Positions 1-6,676 of a stretch of 34,019 nucleotides of DNA are shown piece by piece. The position numbers and the translations under genes are program-made. How positions within the stretch are numbered: position 1 is the first letter of the stretch; every line of letters starts with the position of its first letter. This DNA is from Bacteroidales bacterium. GTDB taxonomy: Bacteria; Bacteroidota; Bacteroidia; Bacteroidales; UBA932. Below the pieces are notes generated by a model, which was not told the origin of the DNA, did no database searches, and saw only the letters and a program-made list of their open reading frames with translations. The stretch is from contig JAKSJU010000013.1 of NCBI GenBank assembly GCA_024402095.1, positions 1-34,019 of the forward strand, read 5' to 3'.

Positions 1-38
1 TCGACTCCCGCCATCTCCACCACAATCTCAATTATTCT

Positions 39-73
39 GTGCCCAATCTGCATATTTTTGACAGATTGGGCAC
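39..73. repeat. Perfect 12-bp inverted repeat (hairpin 1)
   Basis: The arms GTGCCCAATCTG (39-50) and CAGATTGGGCAC (62-73) are exact reverse complements around an 11-base AT-rich loop. It lies in the 1-286 stretch where no convincing gene is seen. A related, decayed copy sits 82 bases further on, so it looks like a small repeated palindromic element or a terminator for a gene outside the window, not chance. Confidence 0.7.
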
Positions 74-126
74 GAATAAAAACAAAAATCATTGACAATC
101 AACACGTTAGATTTCGACTCGCGGCA

Positions 127-155
127 AACCTGAGTAAATCCGACAGGTTGGGCAC
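127..155. repeat. Diverged copy of the hairpin at 39-73
   Basis: AACCTG (127-132) pairs with CAGGTT (144-149) around an 11-base loop, the same loop length as hairpin 1. The right side continues as CAGGTTGGGCAC (144-155), one base different from the right arm of hairpin 1; the left side is degraded beyond the six paired bases. The rest of 156-286 shows only a short repeat of GTGGCATC and no gene I can support. Confidence 0.5.
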
Positions 156-286
156 GCTGGCGGAGTGGCGTTGATGACATAGTACTCGTAAATAGAAACG
201 GCGGAGGGTGTCGCTGATGTGGCATCGGGAGAAAGTGGCATCAGCTCTTTTCGGACGTCGGACGGGAAGAATGAAGAGAAAAAGGA

Positions 287-1012
287 TTATTTCTGGCGAG
301 GGGTGATTTTCCTGAAGCGCAGGGCGAGAACTCCCCAGAAGGCTTCTCCGAAGATCCCTCCGGACATCTTGGATGTACCTTCCTTGCGGTTCACAAAGAT
401 GACAGGAACCTCGGCAATCTTGAAGCCGAGCTTGTGGGCTGTGTATTTCATCTCAATCTGGAAACCGTAGCCCTTCATCTTGACCTTGTCGAAATCGATG
501 GTCTCAAGCACCCTGCGCGAGTAGCAGAGGAAACCTGCTGTACTGTCGAAGATGTGGAACCCAAGCACCGTACGCACATACACGGATGCGAAGTAGGACA
601 TTAGGATGCGCCCTATCGGCCAGTTCACCACGCTTACGCCGTTGGAATATCTCGAGCCTATCGCCAGGTCCGCACCTCCCTCGGTACATGCGGCAAGCAG
701 TCTCGGCAGGTCGGATGGAGCGTGCGAGAAGTCGGCATCCATCTCGAAGATATAATCATAGCCGTGATCGAGGCCCCATCTGAAACCTGTCAGATATGCG
801 GTTCCGAGGCCGAGCTTTCCGCTACGCTCAAGAAGGTTGAGCCGTGTCGGGAACTCTTCCTGAAGCTTCTTCACAGCAGCTGCAGTACCGTCAGGAGAAC
901 CGTCATCGATAATCAGGATCTCAAACTCTCCCTGCAGTCCGAACACTGCACGGATAATCTTCTCAACGTTTTCAATTTCGTTGTAGGTAGGGATGATCAC
1001 AAGCTTTTTCAT
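287..1012 (-). CDS. Polyprenol (dolichol-phosphate type) mannosyltransferase, GT2
   Basis: A 241-residue glycosyltransferase family 2 enzyme of the dolichyl/polyprenyl-phosphate mannose synthase type, expected to move a sugar from a nucleotide donor to a lipid phosphate carrier on the inner face of the cytoplasmic membrane. The GT-A fold signature is complete: N-terminal IIPTYNE (6-12), nucleotide-binding IIDDGSPDG (34-42) and the metal-binding D92-A-D94 followed by FSH. The length matches single-domain DPM synthases; the C-terminal membrane-anchor domain of some relatives is absent. The start MKKLVIIPTY at 1012 is preferred over an in-frame ATG at 1132, which would extend through the promoter and into the divergent gene. 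It is divergent from another GT2 gene. The exact acceptor and sugar cannot be read from sequence. Confidence 0.88.
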   Translation of the reverse strand: MKKLVIIPTYNEIENVEKIIRAVFGLQGEFEILIIDDGSPDGTAAAVKKLQEEFPTRLNLLERSGKLGLGTAYLTGFRWGLDHGYDYIFEMDADFSHAPSDLPRLLAACTEGGADLAIGSRYSNGVSVVNWPIGRILMSYFASVYVRTVLGFHIFDSTAGFLCYSRRVLETIDFDKVKMKGYGFQIEMKYTAHKLGFKIAEVPVIFVNRKEGTSKMSGGIFGEAFWGVLALRFRKITPRQK

Positions 1013-1017
1013 ATTTA

Positions 1018-1025
1018 CAAAAGTA
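1018..1025 (-). promoter_or_regulatory. -7 box for the minus-strand mannosyltransferase
   Basis: On the minus strand this reads TACTTTTG, matching the Bacteroidota -7 consensus TAnnTTTG. It ends only five bases before the ATG at 1012, so transcription should start at or next to the start codon. No convincing -33 TTTG was found. Confidence 0.5.
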
Positions 1026-1036
1026 CAAATTATTTG

Positions 1037-1044
1037 TATTTTTG
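1037..1044 (+). promoter_or_regulatory. -7 box for the plus-strand GT2 gene
   Basis: TATTTTTG matches TAnnTTTG, with a partial -33 box TTTA at 1014-1017 exactly 19 bases upstream. Five bases separate it from the ATG at 1050, predicting a leaderless or nearly leaderless mRNA. Confidence 0.5.
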
Positions 1045-1049
1045 TATCT

Positions 1050-2369
1050 ATGATTTCAAGATTTGATATTCCATCGAAAGCTTCTTCTGACCAGATCAGG
1101 AAGCTCGCTGCAGAAGCGAACGGCCAATACACAGCCGTTTACACCAAGTCAACAGAGTTGAAACTCGTCCACAACGCATTCGAAAGAATGTGTCAGGTTG
1201 CGGACTATTCCGGCGCAGTAATGGTTTATTCGGACCATTTCTACGTAGAGGACGGACGCCAGACCGAGGCCCCGGTCATAGATTATCAGGAGGGATCCCT
1301 GCGGGATGATTTCGATTTCGGAGGACTGCTCGTAATCAGGACGGAAGCACTCAGGGAGGCTGCCTCAATGATGCGTGAGGACTACAAGTTCGCCGGACTG
1401 TACGACCTCAGGCTGAAACTTTCGGAGCTGGGAAGAATTGTCCACATCAACGAGTATCTTTATTACGAAGTCAAGACTGACCTCCGCAAGACCGGAGAAA
1501 AACTTTTCGACTACGTGGACCCTCGCAACCGTGAAGTCCAGATTGAGATGGAAAAAGCCTGCACGGAGCATCTCAAGGCCATCGGTGCGTATCTCAAACC
1601 GGGTTTCAAGGACGTGGAGTTCGGCTATGACGATTTCGAATACGAAGCATCGGTCGTGATACCTTGCAAGAACCGCGTGCGCACCATAGGCGAGGCCATC
1701 CGCTCCGCCCTGGACCAGAAGACCAATTTCAAGTACAACGTAATAGTCGTGGACGACAACTCAACGGACGGCACTGTGGACGTGATAAAGTCTTTCGCGG
1801 ATGACCCGCGTCTGGTCTACATTCCTCAGGACAAGACATACCACGCCATAGGCGGCAACTGGAATGCCGCAATCGAGCATCCAAAGTGCGGACGCTTCGC
1901 CCTGCAGCTGGATTCGGATGACGTTTACAGCGGGCCGGACACCGTACAGAAATTCGTGGACGCATTCTACAAGCAGCAGTGTGCGATGGTCATCGGGACC
2001 TACCGCATCACGGATATCAATCTCCAGCCGCTTCCTCCGGGAGTCATAGACCACCGCGAGTGGACTGACGACAACGGACGGAACAACGCATTGAGAATAA
2101 ACGGGCTGGGCGCGCCGAGAGGGTTCTGGGTGCCGCTTCTTCGACGTATAAAATTCCCTGTTACCAAGTACGGAGAGGACTACGCAGTAGCTTTGCGCAT
2201 ATCCAGAGAGTACCGCATAGGCAGAATCTATGACGTAATGTACAACTGCCGCCGCTGGGACGACAACTCAGACGCTTCCCTCAGCATCGAGAAAGAGAAC
2301 GCGAACAATCTATACAAGGACCGTATCCGCAGTTGGGAACTCCAGGCCAGGTGTCATCAAGGGGTCTGA
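1050..2369 (+). CDS. Two-part GT2 glycosyltransferase
   Basis: A 439-residue cytoplasmic glycosyltransferase. The C-terminal part from about residue 198 is a full GT2 domain: VVIPCKNR, VVDDNSTDGT near 233 and the DXD-type LDSDD near 287. The first ~195 residues look like a second, N-terminally truncated GT2 half, with YSDHFYVEDG near 60 and FGGLLVIRTEALR, which lacks a nucleotide-binding start and so is probably structural or acceptor-binding. Start 1050 (MISRFDIP) is chosen because the alternative at 993 would read through the promoter and the 5' end of the divergent gene. The last codons and the stop (TGA 2367-2369) lie inside a perfect palindrome, so the extreme C-terminus may have been altered by an element insertion. 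Donor and acceptor are unknown. Confidence 0.85.
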   Translation: MISRFDIPSKASSDQIRKLAAEANGQYTAVYTKSTELKLVHNAFERMCQVADYSGAVMVYSDHFYVEDGRQTEAPVIDYQEGSLRDDFDFGGLLVIRTEALREAASMMREDYKFAGLYDLRLKLSELGRIVHINEYLYYEVKTDLRKTGEKLFDYVDPRNREVQIEMEKACTEHLKAIGAYLKPGFKDVEFGYDDFEYEASVVIPCKNRVRTIGEAIRSALDQKTNFKYNVIVVDDNSTDGTVDVIKSFADDPRLVYIPQDKTYHAIGGNWNAAIEHPKCGRFALQLDSDDVYSGPDTVQKFVDAFYKQQCAMVIGTYRITDINLQPLPPGVIDHREWTDDNGRNNALRINGLGAPRGFWVPLLRRIKFPVTKYGEDYAVALRISREYRIGRIYDVMYNCRRWDDNSDASLSIEKENANNLYKDRIRSWELQARCHQGV

Positions 2370-2383
2370 CCCCTTGATGACAC
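2351..2383. repeat. Perfect 16-bp palindrome over the GT2 stop codon
   Basis: Arms GTGTCATCAAGGGGTC (2351-2366) and its exact complement (2368-2383) flank a single base. It contains the TGA stop of the plus-strand GT2 gene and encodes that protein's last residues. Its place between convergent gene ends suits a bidirectional terminator, but the lack of a clean T-run and the GGGGTCTGACCCC core are more like a mobile REP-type palindrome. Confidence 0.8.
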
Positions 2384-2385
2384 CC

Positions 2386-2398
2386 CTGATGACATCAG
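2386..2398. repeat. Short palindrome over the tex stop codon
   Basis: CTGATG-A-CATCAG, six-base arms around one base, three bases from the larger palindrome and sharing its TGATGACA word. It includes the minus-strand TGA stop (2395-2397) of tex. With the neighbour it makes a double-palindrome block filling the whole gap between two convergent genes. Confidence 0.55.
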
Positions 2399-4560
2399 TT
2401 TATCAGACGCAGGGAGATGCGGCCGCGGTCAAGGTCCACTCCGATGACTGACACTTTCACCTGCTGATGAAGCTTCACCACGCGCGTCGGGTCGACGCCT
2501 CTCGGGCCCATCTGTGACACATGCACAAGACCGTTGTCGTGCAGGCCTATGTCCACAAAGGCACCGAAAGCGGTGATATTGGTAACTATCCCGGGCAGTT
2601 CCATACCGACCTTCAGGTCCTCGATTGAGTGTATGTCATCAGCAAAGCTGAACTCGGAAGCCTGTTCACGCGGGTCGAGTCCCGGTTTCACAAGTTCCTT
2701 CAAGATGTCGTTTATCGTAGGCAGTCCTGCCTCTTCGGTGACATAATCTTCAGCCTTGATCCTGAAACATAGCTCGGCATTGCCGACAAGTTCGCGGGTC
2801 CTGACTCCAAGGTCACGGGCCATGCTGTCGACTATGTGATACGATTCGGGATGCACTGCAGAGTTGTCCAGAGGGTTTTCCGCACCGCGGATACGCAGGA
2901 ATCCGGCACACTGTTCGAAAGCCTTTCCGCCCAGTCGCGGCACCTTCTTCAGCTCCGAACGGCTCTTGAAGCCGCCGTTCTCCGCCCTGTATGACACGAT
3001 GTTGGCTGCCAGGGCTTCACCGATTCCCGACACGTATGAAAGCAGGTAAGGGCTAGCGGTGTTAAGGTTCACGCCGACTGCGTTCACGCAGGATTCCACG
3101 GTATTGTCAAGCTTTTCCTTGAGCAGATTCTGATCCACATCGTGCTGATACTGACCGACTCCGAGATTCTTCGGGTCAATCTTCACAAGCTCCGCAAGCG
3201 GATCCATCAGTCTGCGGCCGATGCTTACCGCTCCCCTCACGGTGACATCTTCGTCCGGAAACTCCTTGCGGGCCACCTCGGATGCACTGTATATCGAAGC
3301 GCCGTCCTCGCTCACCGTCCAGACCTTGCAGCCTTCCGGAAGCTGTACCCTGCTCATGAAGTCAACCGTCTCGCGGCTTGCCGTACCGTTGCCGATGGCG
3401 ACGGCCTGTATGCCATATTTCTCCAGCATCTCCTGAACGTCGACGATAGCCTTGACTTTCTCGTTCTGTGGAGGATGCGGGAAAATGATCGTATGATATA
3501 GAAGTCCTCCCTGTTCGTCCAGGCAGGCAATCTTGCAGCCGTTCCTGAACCCCGGGTCGATGGCCATGGTGCGTTTCTGTCCGACCGGCGCACCCAGCAG
3601 CAGCTGGCGCAGGTTCTCACCGAAGACCTTGATGGACTCGATGTCTGCCTTCTCTTTGGCTTCCTTGATGATTTCCGAACTTATCGAAGGGTCAAGGAGC
3701 CGCTTGTAGGCATCTGCCACAGCGGTTTTTATCTGCTCGGCGAGCTCTCCCGACGGATAGCTGTGTTCCTGGCAGAAGTCGTAATATATCTTGTTGCAGC
3801 ACTTCTCCGCATCCGCATCGACGCTGACCGAGAGAAAGCCCTCTTTCTCCGCCCTGAGTATGGCCAGCAGATTATATGAAGGCACTCTGCTGAGCGGCAT
3901 ACTGAAATCGAAATAAGTCCTGTACTTCGACGCTTCCTGAGACTCCTTTCCCGCCTTGGTCACGCTTGCTACGACACGGCGTCCACGGTATATAGCACGG
4001 AGATTTTCCCTTACTGTCTGAGTCTCGCTGAGCCTCTCGGCGATGATGTCCCTCGCCCCGGCAAGCGCCGCCTCGACATCCTCCGCACCCGGTTTCCCTG
4101 CGGATTTCATCAGAGGAGAGCCCTTGACATAGGATTTTGCGGACACATAAGGGTCGCGCGTACGTACATTCCACATCACGTCAGCCAAAGGTTCGAGCCC
4201 GAGTTCCCTGGCTGCGGTCGCGCGGGTACGGCGCTTCGGCCTGTATGGCAGATAAAGGTCCTCCAGTTCGGTGGAAGAAACGCAGTCAGTAATCCTGCCC
4301 TTCAGCTCATCTGTAAGCGCTCCTGCCTCCTGAATGGTCTTCAGTATGGTTTCCTTGCGCTTTTCCATCTCGTCAAAGACATCAACATAATGCTTGACCT
4401 CCGCGACCTCCGCGTCGTCCATTCCTCCGGTCTTCTCCTTTCGGTAACGACTGATGAACGGGATAGTGTCGCCCTCCGCGAACATGTCGGCGCAGTTCTC
4501 GACCTGCCAGGCCTTTACCATAAGGCGCTCGGCGATGTAGTTTATATATATTTCCTTCAT
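2395..4560 (-). CDS. tex: Tex, S1-domain RNA-binding transcription accessory protein
   Basis: A 721-residue Tex/YhgF-family protein, a cytoplasmic nucleic-acid-binding factor linked to RNA polymerase and RNA turnover. The N-terminal helical Tex domain has the diagnostic IPFISRYRKEKTGG near 33-46 and DLYLPYRPKRRTRA near 100. A YqgF/RNase H-like domain begins near 330 at MAIDPGFRNG, helix-hairpin-helix repeats follow near 500-560 (VSGIGEALAANIV), and an S1 OB-fold ends the protein (VTNITAFGAFVDIG to about 718). The length is a little under the usual 730-780. The start lies three bases after the ClC stop, so it is the last gene of the rpoD-argS-small protein-clc-tex run. The family is unmistakable. 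Confidence 0.96.
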   Translation of the reverse strand: MKEIYINYIAERLMVKAWQVENCADMFAEGDTIPFISRYRKEKTGGMDDAEVAEVKHYVDVFDEMEKRKETILKTIQEAGALTDELKGRITDCVSSTELEDLYLPYRPKRRTRATAARELGLEPLADVMWNVRTRDPYVSAKSYVKGSPLMKSAGKPGAEDVEAALAGARDIIAERLSETQTVRENLRAIYRGRRVVASVTKAGKESQEASKYRTYFDFSMPLSRVPSYNLLAILRAEKEGFLSVSVDADAEKCCNKIYYDFCQEHSYPSGELAEQIKTAVADAYKRLLDPSISSEIIKEAKEKADIESIKVFGENLRQLLLGAPVGQKRTMAIDPGFRNGCKIACLDEQGGLLYHTIIFPHPPQNEKVKAIVDVQEMLEKYGIQAVAIGNGTASRETVDFMSRVQLPEGCKVWTVSEDGASIYSASEVARKEFPDEDVTVRGAVSIGRRLMDPLAELVKIDPKNLGVGQYQHDVDQNLLKEKLDNTVESCVNAVGVNLNTASPYLLSYVSGIGEALAANIVSYRAENGGFKSRSELKKVPRLGGKAFEQCAGFLRIRGAENPLDNSAVHPESYHIVDSMARDLGVRTRELVGNAELCFRIKAEDYVTEEAGLPTINDILKELVKPGLDPREQASEFSFADDIHSIEDLKVGMELPGIVTNITAFGAFVDIGLHDNGLVHVSQMGPRGVDPTRVVKLHQQVKVSVIGVDLDRGRISLRLIN

Positions 4561-4563
4561 ATT

Positions 4564-6273
4564 CTAGTCTTCAGGAGAAATCTCCTTGAGTTTCTCGCGG
4601 TAGGCCGCAAGGATGCGCGAACGCGAAATAAAGCCCAGATACTGGCCTTCAGAATTGAGCACTGGAAGCCTCCAGGCATCCGTCTTGTCGAACTTGAGCA
4701 TCACGCTGTCCATTTTCTCGTCGGCATACACCTTCTCGGGCGCCTCGGTCATGATGTTGTAAGCCTTCAGACGGTCATATTCATCAGTATTGAAGAGATG
4801 CTCGCGGACGTCGCTGATGTTTATCATTCCCTGAAAACGGTCTTTCTTGTCAAGTACTGCTATCACCGCCCCGCTGCTTTCGGAAATGATTCTGACTATC
4901 TTCCCCAGCGAATCATTGACATGCACGCGGGCGTATTTGTCCTTCACCAGTTCGGATGTATTCATAAGGGTAAGGGCGGCCCTGTCGCTGTCGTGCGTGA
5001 GAAGGTCTCCGCTCTGTGCGATGCGCTTGGTATAGATGGAATACCGCTCCCAGATACGTATTGTGCCGAATGAAACAGTCGAGCAAATAATCAGAGGCAG
5101 CAGCAGTTCGTACCCGCCGGTTATCTCCGCGATAAGGAAAATCGCAGTCATAGGCGCCTGCATGACACCAGCCATCAGTCCCGCCATTCCGACCAGAACG
5201 AAATTCTGCTCCGGAAGTCCGCAATTGAGCAGGTTGAGCGAGCGCACGAGCACAAATCCGGCAAGTGCGCCGACCACCAGGGTAGGTCCGAAGGTTCCTC
5301 CCACACCGCCGCCTGCATTGGTAAGGGTCATGGCGACTACCTTCAGCAGCATCACGGCGGCAAAGAATACCGGCACCGCCCACGGTGAATGGAAGAAAGG
5401 AATCAGGCTTTCCTCACCGGCAACTGAACCGTCCATAAGGTCCTTTACAGTGGAGTATCCCTCACCGAAAAGAGGAGGAAAAACCAGTATGAGCAGGCCC
5501 AGGCCTATCGAGCAGCACAGCCACTTGATCCATGGGTTCCTGAATTTCGATATTCTGTCCTCGAGACGGAGCGTCGTGCGTGTAAAGTACAACGACACAA
5601 GCCCGCAGAATATTCCGAGAATTATGTAGAACGGGATTCTGCCCATCGCGAAAGCCTCGACGCTGCACTTGAACGTCATACTGTCACCCAGCAGGAGGGA
5701 AGACGCCACCGTAGCCGTCACTGTCGAGAGCAGCAGCGGCATCATGGACTCCATCGATATGTTGAACAGCAATATCTCCAGAGTGAAAAGCACACCGGCA
5801 AGCGGTGCCTGGAAGATGCCGGCGATAGCTCCGGCGGCCCCACAGCCCACCAGGATGGTCACTCCCCTGTGGGAAAGAGCGAATTTCTGACCAATGTTGC
5901 TACCCAAAGCGGCTCCCGTATAAACGATAGGCGCCTCTGCTCCGACCGAGCCTCCGAATCCGATTGTCAGCGCACTGGTGACCACCGAGGACCACATGTT
6001 GTGAGGCTTGATTTTGGATTCGTTGCGGGATACCGAGAGCAGCACCTTGGTCACTCCGTGTCCTATGTTGTCCCGGACGAGGTATCTGACAACCAGAAAT
6101 GCCAGCATCATTCCGATAGCTGGCAATATTACGTATGCCCTCTGGGGCATCCCTTTCTGGATCAGTTCTATCAGCCTCTTGAGAATCACTGCGGCAAGGC
6201 CCGAGGCCAGACCGACAAGAAGCGAAAGAACCAGAAGCTTATTTCTTTCAGATATTTTCCGAAGGTTCCTCAT
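4564..6273 (-). CDS. ClC-family chloride channel/transporter with CBS pair
   Basis: A 569-residue inner-membrane ClC protein: about ten to twelve hydrophobic segments followed by two CBS domains (from about 430 to the end). Start M at 6273 (MRNLRKISERNK) overlaps the upstream gene by 26 bases; a longer in-frame start at 6411 would add a basic, non-conserved tail inside that gene. The external gating glutamate is kept in GAEAP (111-115), and GTFGPTLVVGA gives the GxFxP region. Two selectivity features differ from the E. coli exchanger: GSGIP is GHGVT (71-75), and the position of the internal proton glutamate after PLAGVLFTLE is Ile167. This suggests different anion or proton coupling, perhaps channel behaviour. 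The CBS pair implies control by an adenine nucleotide, as in other CBS-ClCs. Confidence 0.93.
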   Translation of the reverse strand: MRNLRKISERNKLLVLSLLVGLASGLAAVILKRLIELIQKGMPQRAYVILPAIGMMLAFLVVRYLVRDNIGHGVTKVLLSVSRNESKIKPHNMWSSVVTSALTIGFGGSVGAEAPIVYTGAALGSNIGQKFALSHRGVTILVGCGAAGAIAGIFQAPLAGVLFTLEILLFNISMESMMPLLLSTVTATVASSLLLGDSMTFKCSVEAFAMGRIPFYIILGIFCGLVSLYFTRTTLRLEDRISKFRNPWIKWLCCSIGLGLLILVFPPLFGEGYSTVKDLMDGSVAGEESLIPFFHSPWAVPVFFAAVMLLKVVAMTLTNAGGGVGGTFGPTLVVGALAGFVLVRSLNLLNCGLPEQNFVLVGMAGLMAGVMQAPMTAIFLIAEITGGYELLLPLIICSTVSFGTIRIWERYSIYTKRIAQSGDLLTHDSDRAALTLMNTSELVKDKYARVHVNDSLGKIVRIISESSGAVIAVLDKKDRFQGMINISDVREHLFNTDEYDRLKAYNIMTEAPEKVYADEKMDSVMLKFDKTDAWRLPVLNSEGQYLGFISRSRILAAYREKLKEISPED

Positions 6274-6625
6274 CGTCTCCTCCGTACTGCGAGATGTTGT
6301 CGTCAGGAAGCGTGCCTCCGTCAGCATCGGCTGATACGCTTGCTCCTGCAACCTCTTCATTCTCAGCTTCCTCTTCGCCTTCGAGCCACCTCTCGATGTC
6401 CTCGGCGTCATCCGTCTTGATCTGTATCTTCACAAGATAGATTGCATCAGGGAATTCCATTGTCACCGCATAGAAAGGAGTCCCGTCCGGCTTCTTGTAT
6501 TCCTTGAGGTCAGGAAGATAGTCGTTGAACCCTTTCGGGTACTTCTCGGCGAATGCGGCGGCAAGCTCCGCTGACATATTTTCGTAGCTGACTACGTGGC
6601 GTTTTCTTGTATCAGGCTTTAACAT
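6248..6625 (-). CDS. Small acidic protein of unknown function
   Basis: A 125-residue cytoplasmic protein with no family I can name. The first ~85 residues look folded (RKRHVVSYENMSAEL, FPDAIYLVKIQIKTDD); the last ~40 are acidic and probably disordered, ending in DNISQYGGDDEEPSENI. The type resembles an uncharacterised protein I believe is shared among Bacteroidales, but this is recollection, not a search. It has its own strong promoter just upstream, and its 3' end overlaps the ClC start by 26 bases, implying translational coupling with the transporter. Function is not inferred. Confidence 0.82.
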   Translation of the reverse strand: MLKPDTRKRHVVSYENMSAELAAAFAEKYPKGFNDYLPDLKEYKKPDGTPFYAVTMEFPDAIYLVKIQIKTDDAEDIERWLEGEEEAENEEVAGASVSADADGGTLPDDNISQYGGDDEEPSENI

Positions 6626-6645
6626 AAATTGTCGTTTTGCAGTTG

Positions 6646-6676
6646 CAATAATAGGACAAATTTTTGAAACTACAAA
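6646..6676 (-). promoter_or_regulatory. Promoter for the small protein-clc-tex genes
   Basis: On the minus strand TTTG (6673-6676), 19 bases, then TATTATTG (6646-6653), one mismatch from the -7 consensus TAnnTTTG at the standard Bacteroidota spacing. It sits between the argS stop and the ATG at 6625, leaving a leader of about 15 bases. It would let the last three genes be transcribed apart from rpoD-argS. Confidence 0.6.

Noticed and set aside
28..225. Minus-strand reading frame of 65 codons over the two hairpins at the left edge
   Set aside because: It is built across two related inverted repeats, has no recognisable domain and no -7 box at its start. Better explained as repeat DNA.
993..1049. 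Upstream start (ATG 993) for the plus-strand GT2 gene
   Set aside because: It would translate through the promoter and the 5' end of the divergent mannosyltransferase; the ATG at 1050 follows the -7 box directly.
4390..5073. Plus-strand 227-codon frame
   Set aside because: It lies fully opposite tex and the ClC gene, both of which have clear family motifs. It is a shadow of their codon bias.
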